A stretch of 53,483 bases of DNA from JAZQHR01 sp045540815 (GCA_045540815.1 JAZQHY010000043.1:1-53483); one strand, 5' to 3'; shown: positions 18,665 through 27,888, counted from the first letter of the stretch. The notes: generated from the sequence alone by a model not told the origin. Made by a program: numbers and translations.

Positions 18665-19672
18665 ATGAAAAATAAAGGCGTGATAGTATTAATAGTGATT
18701 GTTGCGGTGTTGGTGGGTGCATCAGCTGTTGTAAATATGTTTTCATACACGGCTACCGAGTATGCGCTTGATACTATGTGCACCATTACTGCGTATGGTT
18801 TTAATTCCAAAAATGCGGTGTTAGAGTCTGTAGAAACTCTTAAAAACCACGAAAATGAGATTAGCGTTCACAGGGAAAACTCAGCTGTTTCAAAGCTTAA
18901 CCGCGAAAAGAGTACAGAGCTTGGAGAAAATTTGTATGGTATAATGAAAACTGCATTGAAGGTGTCGAACGATACAAATGGAGCGTTCGATATAACTGTA
19001 AAACCGCTGGTTGACTTGTGGAACATAAAGGGCGGTGGTCCTGTGCCAAGTGTGGAAGATATAACATATCGATTAAATTCGATATCATACAAAAATATAC
19101 ACTTGAGCAAAAATGATAATTTAGTAAAGCTTGTCGGTGAAGAAACGCAGATAGATTTAGGCGGTATTGCAAAGGGTTACTGTGCTGATAAGATAGCTGA
19201 AGTTTTAAAAAGTCACGGTATAAAGTCGGGACTTATCGACCTTGGCGGAAATGTGCGTACTATAGGAAAGAAAAAAGGAAAAGTGTGGAGAATTGGCATA
19301 CAAGACCCCGACGGAGTGCGCGGAGAATATTTCGGCGTGCTTGATATATCCGATAAATGCGTTGTTACAAGCGGAGCATACGAGAGATATTTTGAGAAAA
19401 ATGGCAAGGTATATCATCACATAATTGACCCACGCACAGGTTATCCTGCAGATACAGGCATCACAAGTGTAAGCATTATAGCGGATGACGGAGCAATAGC
19501 CGATGCGCTATCGACTGCGGTGTATGTACTGGGAATGGAAAAAGGCATTGAACTTTTAAACAGCGACAAATACAAAGATGTTGGATACATAATTACCGAT
19601 AATAATCACAAGGTATATATAAGCGAAAACATAAATTTTGAAATTACAAGCGAAAGATACGCGGAGGAATAA
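18665..19672 (+). CDS. apbE: FAD:protein FMN transferase (ApbE family)
   Basis: The 335-residue protein has one N-terminal membrane anchor (about residues 6-25) and the ApbE core: 'YALDTMCTITAYG', 'DLGGIAKGYCADKI', 'GLIDLGGNVRTIG' and 'HHIIDPRTGYP'. ApbE attaches FMN to a threonine of flavoproteins such as Rnf or Nqr subunits outside the membrane. No Rnf genes are nearby. It ends three bases before the thioredoxin-reductase-like gene, so the two form a redox pair. Confidence 0.92.
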   Translation: MKNKGVIVLIVIVAVLVGASAVVNMFSYTATEYALDTMCTITAYGFNSKNAVLESVETLKNHENEISVHRENSAVSKLNREKSTELGENLYGIMKTALKVSNDTNGAFDITVKPLVDLWNIKGGGPVPSVEDITYRLNSISYKNIHLSKNDNLVKLVGEETQIDLGGIAKGYCADKIAEVLKSHGIKSGLIDLGGNVRTIGKKKGKVWRIGIQDPDGVRGEYFGVLDISDKCVVTSGAYERYFEKNGKVYHHIIDPRTGYPADTGITSVSIIADDGAIADALSTAVYVLGMEKGIELLNSDKYKDVGYIITDNNHKVYISENINFEITSERYAEE

Positions 19673-19675
19673 AAT

Positions 19676-20581
19676 ATGAAAGATGTAATTATAATCGGAG
19701 GCGGGCCTGCAGGTCTTAATGCGGCACTTTACGCATCAAGAGCGGGGCTTGATACACTCTTAATAGAAAAAATGTTTGTCGGCGGTCAAGCTGCAACGAC
19801 TGCATTTGTGGATAACTATATAGGTGTGGGCACAGGAATTGGCGGACCTGATTTGGTTATGAAAATGGAGTCGCAGGCAAAGGCTTTTGGTGCGGAAATT
19901 TCCTATGAAGAAGTGCTTGACTTAGAGCTTAAAGGCGATGTAAAAACAGTTAAAACCAAAAAGAACGAGTACAAGGCAAAGGCAGTAATACTCGCTATGG
20001 GAGCTACACCGAGAAAGCTTGGGATAGATAGCGAGGAGAAATTTTCAGGAAGGGGCGTGTCCTACTGCGCTACTTGCGACGGAGCATTTTACCGAGGTAA
20101 AGATGTATGTGTGATTGGCGGCGGAGATACTGCCGCAGAAGACGCAATATTTTTGTCTAATCTTTGTAGTACTGTGTATCTTATCCACAGGCGTGACGGC
20201 TTAAGAGCATCAAAGGCGCTTGCCGACGCGGTATTTGCAAAAGAAAATATAAAGATTTTATGGAATAGTCAGGTTGCATCTATCAACGGAGAAGCTGCAG
20301 TAGAAAGTGTAACACTTACGGGTGATACATCGAAAAATATCGATGTGAGTGGAGTGTTTGTTGCAGTGGGCACTGTTCCAAGTTCGGCTCTTGCTTATGG
20401 CAAGGTGGAATTAAACGAGCATAAATATATACTTACAGATGAAAAGATGCGCACAAACATAGAGGGTGTGTTTGCGGCAGGAGATATAGTACAAAAACCG
20501 CTAAGGCAGATTATAACGGCAGTTTCCGACGGTGCAATAGCGGCATACAGTGCACAGGAATATATATTGTCGAAAATATAA
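19676..20581 (+). CDS. trxB: thioredoxin reductase-like flavoprotein
   Basis: The 301-residue protein has the FAD site 'IIGGGPAGLNAALYASRAG', the redox-active 'CATCDG' disulfide, the NAD(P) site 'VIGGGDTAAEDA' and the closing 'GVFAAGDIVQKPLRQIITA'. It matches TrxB in length and motif order. The neighbour is apbE rather than a thioredoxin gene, so the physiological partner is uncertain. Its ATG lies four bases after the apbE stop with GGAGGAAT upstream. Confidence 0.92.
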   Translation: MKDVIIIGGGPAGLNAALYASRAGLDTLLIEKMFVGGQAATTAFVDNYIGVGTGIGGPDLVMKMESQAKAFGAEISYEEVLDLELKGDVKTVKTKKNEYKAKAVILAMGATPRKLGIDSEEKFSGRGVSYCATCDGAFYRGKDVCVIGGGDTAAEDAIFLSNLCSTVYLIHRRDGLRASKALADAVFAKENIKILWNSQVASINGEAAVESVTLTGDTSKNIDVSGVFVAVGTVPSSALAYGKVELNEHKYILTDEKMRTNIEGVFAAGDIVQKPLRQIITAVSDGAIAAYSAQEYILSKI

Positions 20582-20615
20582 AAAACCCGTAAGTTTAAAA
20601 ACTTACGGGTTTTTG
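20581..20615. terminator. bidirectional terminator between trxB and the AraC gene
   Basis: The perfect stem AAAAACCCGTAAGTTT/AAACTTACGGGTTTTT serves the two convergent genes. Confidence 0.92.
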
Positions 20616-20616
20616 T

Positions 20617-21360
20617 TTACCACAAAGAAGGCGGATATCCGTATTTCAATTTAAATGCTTTGCTAAAATACAAGGCATCTTCAAAGCCTGTTAATAATGC
20701 TACTTCGCCGATACTGTCAAATTCCCCGTTATCCAAAATAGCTTTTGCCTGTTCTAGTCTGCGGCTTAGTACGTATCTTTTGGGTGCAATACCAAATCTG
20801 GATAGAAACAATCTGCGAAAGTATGTATCTGAAATTCCACATAGTTTATGTAGTTTGCCTATTTTAAGGTCGGGGTCAAAAATGTGTTTTTCAAGATAAT
20901 CAATTGCCGGCTCTAATGATAAAGTGGCTGAAATAATTTCATCTTTATTTATTTCTGCGAAGTGCGAAAGAAGCTCATATACAAGTGACATACATCTGCA
21001 GTGGCTGGCTGGAGTTTTTACTAACCAGCTTTTGTATATCCGTTCAAAAATATGATGCAGCTCTGTTTGTCCGTATATTGCGTAGGGACGAGCCTCGGTG
21101 TCAGGAAGGTCTCCTTCAAAATTTATAAGGATATAAGTTCCGGTTTCCTCTGTCATTTGCTCGGCAAAATATGTGGGACTGTTTGGCAGAAACAGAATAT
21201 CCCCGGGTGACAGCACAAGTGTTTCACCTGCTACGTTGTAACGGATAGTTCCGGTAAGCCTCAAAATAAGTCTGTGCGGATAAGTTGAATGTGTGGTATT
21301 TGGGTTTGTAACACCTTTAATAACGCTAATAAGTTTTAAATTTTCTATATTTTCAAGCAT
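20617..21360 (-). CDS. AraC-family transcriptional regulator
   Basis: The 247-residue protein has an N-terminal cupin-like effector domain ('LSPGDILFLPNSPTYF') and two C-terminal helix-turn-helix motifs ('KIGKLHKLCGISDTYFRRLF' and 'IGEVALLTGFEDALYFSKAF'). It is divergent from the AEC carrier/M20/SGNH operon with 162 bases between, so it very likely controls that operon in response to a small metabolite. The ligand is unknown. Confidence 0.88.
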   Translation of the reverse strand: MLENIENLKLISVIKGVTNPNTTHSTYPHRLILRLTGTIRYNVAGETLVLSPGDILFLPNSPTYFAEQMTEETGTYILINFEGDLPDTEARPYAIYGQTELHHIFERIYKSWLVKTPASHCRCMSLVYELLSHFAEINKDEIISATLSLEPAIDYLEKHIFDPDLKIGKLHKLCGISDTYFRRLFLSRFGIAPKRYVLSRRLEQAKAILDNGEFDSIGEVALLTGFEDALYFSKAFKLKYGYPPSLW

Positions 21361-21425
21361 ATTATCACCATAAATATCATATCATAAGCCGATTTTCTTT
21401 TCAATATCTGTTTTAAAAATTCCAT

Positions 21426-21454
21426 ATAATTGTAATTTTTCCATTTACAATTAT
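21426..21454. promoter_or_regulatory. candidate AraC-regulator operator
   Basis: A perfect 10-bp inverted repeat ATAATTGTAA/TTACAATTAT with a 9-base spacer lies in the middle of the divergent intergenic region between the AraC gene and the carrier operon. Position and symmetry suggest a regulator site; binding is inferred. Confidence 0.4.
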
Positions 21455-21522
21455 AGTGTGGGCGAGTATAGTTGGTGTGACAGGAATATTTAATTTGGAA
21501 TTTAAACATAGGAGGATATATA

Positions 21523-22422
21523 ATGTTTATTGTAATGCAACAGGTTCTTTTGCTGATTTTATTTGGGGCGGTGGGATATACCCTTTGCAAATCAGGAAAG
21601 GCAAAGCACGAGCACACAAAACTTTTATCGGTGCTTCAGGTGTACATATTTTTACCAGCTACTATAATTAACACTTTTTCTTCAAATTTTACAGTTAGTT
21701 ATATCAGCGAAAAGTACTCACTGCTTATAGTTTCGGTGGTAATAACGATTATAATGATGATAGTTGGATATGTTTTGGCAGGACTTCTGGCAAAGAAATC
21801 ATATCTTCAGTCGGTTTACCGTTATAGCCTTTCAGTGTCAAATTATGGATTTTTCGGTTATCCGCTTATAAGCGGGTTGTTTGGTGAGCTGATGCTTCAA
21901 AATGCAATGGTTTTTACTCTCCCGTTATCGTTATATGCCCACTCTGTCGGTTATGCGACACTTACCAAAACGAAATTTTCTTTTAAACGATTTTTAAATC
22001 CTGCAATTACTGCCAGCATCATCGGTGCTGTTATGGGACTGACAGGGATAAAGCTTCCATTTGTACTGGACAGTCTTGTGGATAAATCTGCCGCTTGTAT
22101 GGCGCCTGTTGGAATGCTTCTTGCAGGTATGGTAGTGTCGGAGTTTAGCTTTGTATCGCTGATTAAGAAAAAAAGGAATTACATAGTAGCTGTACTAAGA
22201 CTTTTGGTAATACCTTGTACCATTGCCGGATGCCTAAAACTTTTTGGCTTTGAAGAGATGGTGCTTACTGCACTTATGATGCATGCTATGCCGTGCGGAT
22301 TAAATACCATTGTATTTCCGTGTCTGGTGGGGGAAGATTGCAGTACAGGGGCCTCGCTTACCCTTATTACAAGCCTTTTGGCATGTGTTACTGTGCCGAT
22401 TTGTGTTGCTTTGTTTTCTTAA
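21523..22422 (+). CDS. AEC-family transporter (auxin-efflux-carrier type)
   Basis: The 299-residue protein is hydrophobic throughout, with about ten membrane spans arranged as two repeats. It has the family features 'VYIFLPATIINTF' and 'MHAMPCGLNTIVFPCLVGED'. AEC proteins export or import organic acids and related metabolites. The gene starts the operon with the M20 amidohydrolase and SGNH hydrolase, so the cargo may be an amide or acylated compound processed by those enzymes. Confidence 0.87.
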   Translation: MFIVMQQVLLLILFGAVGYTLCKSGKAKHEHTKLLSVLQVYIFLPATIINTFSSNFTVSYISEKYSLLIVSVVITIIMMIVGYVLAGLLAKKSYLQSVYRYSLSVSNYGFFGYPLISGLFGELMLQNAMVFTLPLSLYAHSVGYATLTKTKFSFKRFLNPAITASIIGAVMGLTGIKLPFVLDSLVDKSAACMAPVGMLLAGMVVSEFSFVSLIKKKRNYIVAVLRLLVIPCTIAGCLKLFGFEEMVLTALMMHAMPCGLNTIVFPCLVGEDCSTGASLTLITSLLACVTVPICVALFS

Positions 22423-22446
22423 TATAAAAAAGGAAGGTAGTATAAA

Positions 22447-23634
22447 ATGAAAAAACGTATAGATGAGTTAATTAAAAACTACGAACAAGAGGTAATAAGG
22501 CACTATCAGTGGCTTCACGCACACCCTGAGCTATCAGGTCAGGAAAAGGAAAGCGCTGCTTATATAGCATCAGAGCTTAGGAAAATGGGTTTAGAACCTA
22601 CTGAAAATGTAGGCGGATATGGTGTTACTGCTGTTATTAATGGTAAAGGCAACGGAAAATGCGTAGGCCTTCGTGCGGACTTTGACGCGCTACCTATCAC
22701 GGAGTGCACAGGTCTTCCATATTCCTCGCAGAATCCAGGTGTAATGCATGCTTGCGGTCATGATGCACATGCGGCGATGCTTCTAGGTACGGCGCTTGTG
22801 TTAAACGAGCTTAAAGACGAATTTAACGGATGTGTAAAACTGGTTTTTCAGCCTGCTGAAGAAAATTCTATTGATTGCGGTGCTAAGAAGATGATAGCCG
22901 ATGGAGCACTTGAAAATCCGCACGTTGACGCAATGATAGGACAGCACATTGATTGTTTGTCGGATACAGGTATGGTTTCTACTAAAACAGGCGTAATATC
23001 TGCCTCTTCGGACAGATTCTTTATCACTCTTGACGGACACGGCAGTCACGCTGCAAGACCGCATATGGGAGTTGATACAATTGTTGTAGGTGCACAGATA
23101 GTTTCTGCACTTCAGACTTTAGTTTCACGCAACGTAAATCCTATGGATAGTTCAGTTGTTACAATAGGTACATTTAACGGTGGTGAAAGATATAACGTTC
23201 TTGCAAATCACACAGAAATGCAGGGTACATGCCGTAACCACAATACTGCTGCTCGTGATATGATAGAAAAGAAAATGGAAAGCATAGTTAAAAGTATTGC
23301 GGAATCTATGGGTGCAAAATGTGATTTTCGTTATATAAGGGGATATTCTCCTGTTATAAATGCACCTGAAATGGTTGATATCGTTGAAGAAACTGTAGTG
23401 GAACTGTATGGCGAGGAAAAAGCAAATATTCCTAGTGAATCTACAATGGGCGGTGAGGATTTCTCGTTCTTTGCAGAAAAAGTGCCAAGCGTATACTACC
23501 GTACAGGTTGTCACAAGGTGGGAACACCGGTACTTTCTACTCACAACGAGCATTTAGTGGTGGATACTGAGTGCTTCCCTATTGGTATGAATGTTATGAT
23601 AACAAGCGTTCTTAAGTATCTTGAAAGAAACTAA
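22447..23634 (+). CDS. M20-family amidohydrolase/aminoacylase
   Basis: The 395-residue metallohydrolase has 'HAHPELSGQE', 'GLRADFDALPI', 'MHACGHDAHAAMLLG', 'QPAEE' and 'GGEDFSFFAEKVP'. These are the motifs of M20D enzymes such as N-acyl-amino-acid and hippurate hydrolases. The usual zinc ligands (C/H/E/H) are present. It starts 24 bases after the AEC carrier and likely cleaves the molecule the carrier moves. Confidence 0.9.
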   Translation: MKKRIDELIKNYEQEVIRHYQWLHAHPELSGQEKESAAYIASELRKMGLEPTENVGGYGVTAVINGKGNGKCVGLRADFDALPITECTGLPYSSQNPGVMHACGHDAHAAMLLGTALVLNELKDEFNGCVKLVFQPAEENSIDCGAKKMIADGALENPHVDAMIGQHIDCLSDTGMVSTKTGVISASSDRFFITLDGHGSHAARPHMGVDTIVVGAQIVSALQTLVSRNVNPMDSSVVTIGTFNGGERYNVLANHTEMQGTCRNHNTAARDMIEKKMESIVKSIAESMGAKCDFRYIRGYSPVINAPEMVDIVEETVVELYGEEKANIPSESTMGGEDFSFFAEKVPSVYYRTGCHKVGTPVLSTHNEHLVVDTECFPIGMNVMITSVLKYLERN

Positions 23635-23656
23635 TGCGTGAAAAAAGGAGACTACT

Positions 23657-24262
23657 ATGAAAAATTTATTTTTAATTGGTGATTCTATAAGATTTGGGTC
23701 ATACAACATTACCAAAAACAGTAACTTAAGTCCGGGTTACGGAGTTTATGTGAAAGAAAAGCTTGAGCGATTTGCAAATGTATATGCGCCTGACGAAAAC
23801 TGTCGTTTTGCACAGTATACGCTAAGATATCTTCACGTATGGACAAAAGATGTTCCGTGTGAAGATATAGACGTTGTGCATTGGAATAACGGCTTATGGG
23901 ACGTGCTTCGTTTGTATGGTGATGACCCATTAACACCGATAGATGTTTACGGCGATATGCTAAAACGTGTGTACAAGAGAATTCGTATGCTGTTCCCTAA
24001 TGCAAAGGTTATTTTTGCCTTGTCTACACCTGTAGTTGAAGAATGGTCAAATCCTGAATTTTGCCGTTACAACCGCGAAATAGAGATGTACAACAAAAAA
24101 GCCGTAGAGGTTATGAACGAACTTGGCGTTGAGGTAAACGACCTTTACAGTATTGCGAAGGATTTTGATAACTCTCTTCATGCTGACTGGGTACATTATA
24201 GCGAGGAAGGCGCGAAAATACTTGCTGACGCGGTTATTCGTGCTTGCTATCCTGAAAAATAA
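23657..24262 (+). CDS. SGNH/GDSL-family hydrolase
   Basis: The 201-residue protein has the block I 'LIGDSIRFG' with nucleophile Ser9, the block III-like asparagine in 'HWNNGLWDVLR', and the C-terminal 'DWVHYSEEGA' carrying the Asp-His of the triad. It has no signal peptide, so it is probably a cytoplasmic esterase or deacetylase. It is last in the AEC-M20-SGNH operon; a pathway for uptake and deacylation of a conjugated metabolite is a reasonable inference. Confidence 0.85.
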   Translation: MKNLFLIGDSIRFGSYNITKNSNLSPGYGVYVKEKLERFANVYAPDENCRFAQYTLRYLHVWTKDVPCEDIDVVHWNNGLWDVLRLYGDDPLTPIDVYGDMLKRVYKRIRMLFPNAKVIFALSTPVVEEWSNPEFCRYNREIEMYNKKAVEVMNELGVEVNDLYSIAKDFDNSLHADWVHYSEEGAKILADAVIRACYPEK

Positions 24263-24348
24263 ACTGTGCATATAGGGGATTTGTCGAAAATAGTATAAAA
24301 ACTTCTCTTGACTTATGAGCGGATTTGAAGTAAGATAATAAGGTACTT

Positions 24349-24425
24349 GTCTCCATAGCTCAGTAGGATAGAGCGACCGCCTCCTAAGCGGTAGGCCGGA
24401 GGTTCGATTCCTCTTGGGGACGCCA
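24349..24425 (+). tRNA. tRNA-Arg (anticodon CCT)
   Basis: A full cloverleaf is visible: acceptor GTCTCCA/TGGGGAC, anticodon loop CTCCTAA giving CCT, T loop TTCGATT and an encoded CCA. A strong terminator (stem AAGACAACTTAT/ATAAGTTGTCTT) follows at once. Confidence 0.95.
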
Positions 24426-24466
24426 AAAAAAGACAACTTATCTTTTGATAAGTTGTCTTTTTTTAT
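24425..24466 (+). terminator. terminator of tRNA-Arg
   Basis: A twelve-base stem with loop CTTTTG and a T run directly follows the encoded CCA. Confidence 0.9.
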
Positions 24467-24482
24467 GAATATTAAAAGCCGG

Positions 24483-24660
24483 TGTGTATTCCCAAGATAA
24501 ATACTACCAAAGCTACATTTTCGACATTGGTAGCACTTGTTCAGCGGCAGACACCAAAAGGTACCATAATGTAGGGAAGGGGCTTGCTCCTTCCGTTTAA
24601 TAACAACATTATTTTTCTTTTGTCTGCCATCCGCCTGTCCGTATTTACTTGGAAACACAC
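24483..24660 (-). repeat. dispersed ~178-bp inverted-repeat element, copy D
   Basis: This copy has the terminal blocks of the family (TGTGTATTCCCAAGATAAAT... to ...GTATTTACTTGGAAACACAC) in the same orientation as copy C. The middle holds a GGAAGG/CCTTCC hairpin next to CTAC. It lies between the tRNA-Arg terminator and the decarboxylase stop codon. Confidence 0.8.
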
Positions 24661-24669
24661 CCCGTCTTT

Positions 24670-26007
24670 TTATTTTACCACTATACACTTGTTTATTCCG
24701 TAGTATTTGAAATTTTCTATCGCCGTTTTGTCAATTTTTTCTCCGCAAACTACTATCGGTACGGCAGGAGGACACCCAACTGATGATAGCGCAAGTATTC
24801 GCCCTTCGCTTTTCTTTACCGATATCGTTTCGTTTGGAGAAAGCGCCGCATCTCGAATGCTCATTACCTTTTCAGGTATGCTCATTTTTGGCGGTTTTGT
24901 TTTTAGCGGTTTTCTTTTTGGCAGAGAGAAAAATGCATCTTCAATACGTCTTAATCCACCTATCCCTACGTCAGATGTCAGCATCAGCACCACATAGTCA
25001 TTATCGTAAAATTCGCATACGATATTTTTCTTTGAAAGGTTTTCTTTCACCTCATAACCCGTATAGCCGTATGGCTTTGTGCCAACTGTAATTTTTAACG
25101 GCTCATTCCCTATGACATCATATCCATGTTCTGCAAGCCTTTCTTTGCATTTTCCTACTGCCATACAAAATCTTGACAGCTTAAATCGATAATCATCGTT
25201 AATATACGCGTTTACTGCGTCAAGCGACTGAAGTATAAGGTATGATGGACTTGTTGAGCCAAACATCGAAAGGGCAGTTTTGGCATTATCCGCAAACCAT
25301 TTATCGATAGTTTTCGATATGTGTAAATACGCACCGCCTGTTATGACAGGAAGTGTTTTGTGTGCGGAATCACAGCACATATCTGCCCCCATATCCATTG
25401 GGTGTAATGATTTATTCAAAAATTTCAAATATGCTCCGTGCGCATTATCCACTAAAAATAATATGCCGTGTCTGTGGCACACATCTGCTATGCCCTTAAT
25501 ATCTGCCATATTCCCAAGATAATCGGGGGATGTTATGTAAACCGCAGTTGGTTTTTCAACCATAGCCTTTATCTTTTCGTTAAGACTATTAGCAGAAATG
25601 TCGCAAGAAAGATAGCTTTCACTGTTTTCTCCAAATAACCACTCCACCTCAAAATCAAGCATAGATGCAGTGTTAATAAACGTCTTGTGCGCGTTTCTCC
25701 CCGCAAGTATAAGCGGTTTTTTGCCATCTTTCTTTGTATAAAGCACGGCAAGGTAAAGCATTGCACGTATGCACAGCGACGAGCCTTCGGCAGAGTAAAA
25801 TGTATTTGCGCCAAAGAGCGCACTTGCATTTTCTTCGCTTTTTTTAATTATTCCGTCAGCCTCATAAAGACTGTCAGCACCGTCAATTTCTGTTATATCA
25901 AGCTTTTCTACACCAAGAGGTCCGTTTCCCTTGTGACCCGGCATATGAAGTCTTAACGCGCCTTTTTCTGCGTAATTTCTCACAAAATCACAAATAGGGG
26001 TATCCAT
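24670..26007 (-). CDS. Orn/Lys/Arg decarboxylase-family PLP enzyme
   Basis: The 445-residue protein has the family's N-terminal 'RLHMPGHKG', the PLP pocket 'FLVDNAHGAYL' and the PLP lysine in 'CCDSAHKTLPVITGG'. It is shorter than classic inducible decarboxylases and resembles the SpeA/YaaO-type of Firmicutes, so the substrate could be arginine, lysine or ornithine. The ATG at 26007 follows AGAGGTGATAAT. This start and ribosome site lie beyond and near the end of the SCIFF maturase gene (stop about 26021), so the two genes are close-coupled. Confidence 0.86.
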   Translation of the reverse strand: MDTPICDFVRNYAEKGALRLHMPGHKGNGPLGVEKLDITEIDGADSLYEADGIIKKSEENASALFGANTFYSAEGSSLCIRAMLYLAVLYTKKDGKKPLILAGRNAHKTFINTASMLDFEVEWLFGENSESYLSCDISANSLNEKIKAMVEKPTAVYITSPDYLGNMADIKGIADVCHRHGILFLVDNAHGAYLKFLNKSLHPMDMGADMCCDSAHKTLPVITGGAYLHISKTIDKWFADNAKTALSMFGSTSPSYLILQSLDAVNAYINDDYRFKLSRFCMAVGKCKERLAEHGYDVIGNEPLKITVGTKPYGYTGYEVKENLSKKNIVCEFYDNDYVVLMLTSDVGIGGLRRIEDAFFSLPKRKPLKTKPPKMSIPEKVMSIRDAALSPNETISVKKSEGRILALSSVGCPPAVPIVVCGEKIDKTAIENFKYYGINKCIVVK

Positions 26008-26020
26008 ATTATCACCTCTA

Positions 26021-27400
26021 TTATTCTCCATAAGCTCTGGAAACTGCCACCATTATGGCACATTCCATACGTTTTTTAAATAGCTCGCAACCGTATTTAT
26101 ACACGCCCTTAACAGAGCCTGTAGAATGATATGCGTTTGCCGCACAACCACCCGAACAGTATAGCTTTGCCCAGCAGTCACGGCATTCTTCTCTAGCGTA
26201 TACGTTACACTCGGCAAAACAGTTTTGCACGTCAGGTTTTGTAACACCCTTCCATATATCACCAAGCTTAAATGCGTCGTCACCAACAAACTGATGGCAA
26301 GGGTATAAGTCCCCCCAAGGGGTAACCGCCATATATTCCGTTCCCGAGCCGCAACCTGAAATTCGCTTGTATATGCAAGGTCCGTCTTCCAAATCTATCA
26401 TATAATGGTAGAATGTAAATGGTTTGCCATCCTTGTCGCGCTCTATCATAAGCTCAGCGAGCTTTTCGTACTGGTCGAGTACTATTGGTAAATCCGCCTC
26501 GGTAAGCTCCGACGGGTCGCCAGACGCACATACAACAGGCTCCATGCTTAGCTCGGTAAATCCAAGGTCGAGCATTGTTTTTATATCCTCTAAAAAGTCG
26601 GGATTTGCATGGGTGAAAGTTCCGCGCATATAGTAGTTTTTACCGCCACGCGCATTAACAAGCTTTTGGAATTTAGGGACAATCTTCTCCCAGCTACCAT
26701 TTCCTGCGTAGTCCACTCTGAATCGGTCGTGGATTTCCTTTCGCCCGTCAAGGCTTAGTACGACATTGCTCATTTCCCTGTTTGCAAAATCAATCACATC
26801 GTCGTCAATAAGCACGCCGTTTGTGGTAAGTGTGAAACGGAAGTTTTTGTTCTTTTCCTTTTCGATGCTTCTTGCGTATGCAACAAGTTTCTTTACCACG
26901 TCAAAGTTCATCAGCGGTTCACCGCCAAAAAAGTCAACTTCAAGGTTACGTCTTGTGCCTGAATTTTCTATTAAAAAATCAAGCGCTCTCTTTCCTACCT
27001 CAAAGCTCATTACAGCCCTGTCGCCGTGATAGTTTCCCTGACTTGCAAAGCAGTATGAACAGTTTAGGTTGCAGGTGTGGGCAATGTGAAGGCATAGAGC
27101 CTTTACCACGCCTGACGTTTTCTGCTTTAGGTGGCCTGCCTTATCTTCAAATGTATCCTCGGCAAAAAGCATACCTTCGTTTTTTAGCTCTGCTACCTGA
27201 TTGTAGCACTCTTCTATGTCATTTTCGGTAATGCCGTTAGTGTTTTTGTATTTTTCACTCATAGCGGTGATGACAGTATCTTTCTTGTTTTCCTCAAACA
27301 TCTCTATAATGTCATATGCCACATCGTCCACCACGTGAACAGAGCCTGAAGAAATGTCAAGCACGATATTGTATCCGCCAAGCTTATACTGATGTATCAT
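26021..27400 (-). CDS. scfB: SCIFF peptide radical SAM maturase
   Basis: The 459-residue enzyme has an N-terminal RiPP-recognition region, the radical SAM cluster motif 'CNLNCSYC' and a SPASM domain rich in Cys near the end ('CNVYAREECRDCWAKLYCSGGCAAN'). It makes thioether crosslinks in the Cys-rich SCIFF peptide encoded just upstream. This pair is nearly universal in Clostridia. It is separated from the peptide gene by a terminator, so expression levels may differ. Confidence 0.94.
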   Translation of the reverse strand: MIHQYKLGGYNIVLDISSGSVHVVDDVAYDIIEMFEENKKDTVITAMSEKYKNTNGITENDIEECYNQVAELKNEGMLFAEDTFEDKAGHLKQKTSGVVKALCLHIAHTCNLNCSYCFASQGNYHGDRAVMSFEVGKRALDFLIENSGTRRNLEVDFFGGEPLMNFDVVKKLVAYARSIEKEKNKNFRFTLTTNGVLIDDDVIDFANREMSNVVLSLDGRKEIHDRFRVDYAGNGSWEKIVPKFQKLVNARGGKNYYMRGTFTHANPDFLEDIKTMLDLGFTELSMEPVVCASGDPSELTEADLPIVLDQYEKLAELMIERDKDGKPFTFYHYMIDLEDGPCIYKRISGCGSGTEYMAVTPWGDLYPCHQFVGDDAFKLGDIWKGVTKPDVQNCFAECNVYAREECRDCWAKLYCSGGCAANAYHSTGSVKGVYKYGCELFKKRMECAIMVAVSRAYGE

Positions 27401-27504
27401 AAATTTACCTCTCTGTATTTAATAATGAACCCTTATCATCAAAGGCAATCGGATAAGTCTTTAACTTTTCGTGCCTTATTACGCAGGGTGTGTTTTATGT
27501 ACAC

Positions 27505-27534
27505 AAAAAATGCCGTCTTACGACGGCATTTTTA
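27505..27534 (-). terminator. terminator/attenuator between the SCIFF peptide and its maturase
   Basis: The stem AAATGCCGTC/GACGGCATTT with loop TTAC lies four bases after the peptide stop. It probably limits read-through from the abundant precursor message into the maturase gene. Confidence 0.85.
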
Positions 27535-27537
27535 TAA

Positions 27538-27690
27538 TTATTTATCTTCTTTTTTATTTTCGCACTGCTGATTTGCGATACCGCAGCTTGTTTTACAAGC
27601 AGACTGGCAAGAAGTCTGGCATTCGCCGCAGCCGCCATTCTTCGCGCTGTCACACAGATTGCGTGTTTTAAGTGTTTTGATATGTTCCAT
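27538..27690 (-). CDS. scfA: SCIFF (six-cysteines-in-forty-five) precursor peptide
   Basis: This 50-residue peptide has the highly conserved core 'CGECQTSCQSACKTSC.IANQQCEN' spread over its C-terminal half. The leader 'EHIKTLKT' matches the family. An extra cysteine at position 13 (LCDSAK) and a lysine-rich tail (NKKEDK) extend it slightly. The ATG follows GGAGGGTTGCATT. The neighbouring radical SAM enzyme modifies it; its final role is not established. Confidence 0.95.
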   Translation of the reverse strand: MEHIKTLKTRNLCDSAKNGGCGECQTSCQSACKTSCGIANQQCENKKEDK

Positions 27691-27888
27691 AATGCAACCC
27701 TCCACTAAACTAAATAATTTATTAAATTATATCACGAGTCGGTTTTAAAGTCAACACAAATATACATTTTAGGAAGTAAAAGGGGTTATGTGTTGTTTTT
27801 TCTTCTGTAATGTTTATAAATCAAATAAGGTGAAATTGATATTCTCAATAAACCATAACAAAGCATAAAAATAATTTTAAAACAAAGA

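Noticed and set aside
24047..24688. 213-codon minus-strand frame over the SGNH gene end, tRNA-Arg and repeat D
   Set aside because: It runs antisense through three unrelated features and has no recognisable product.
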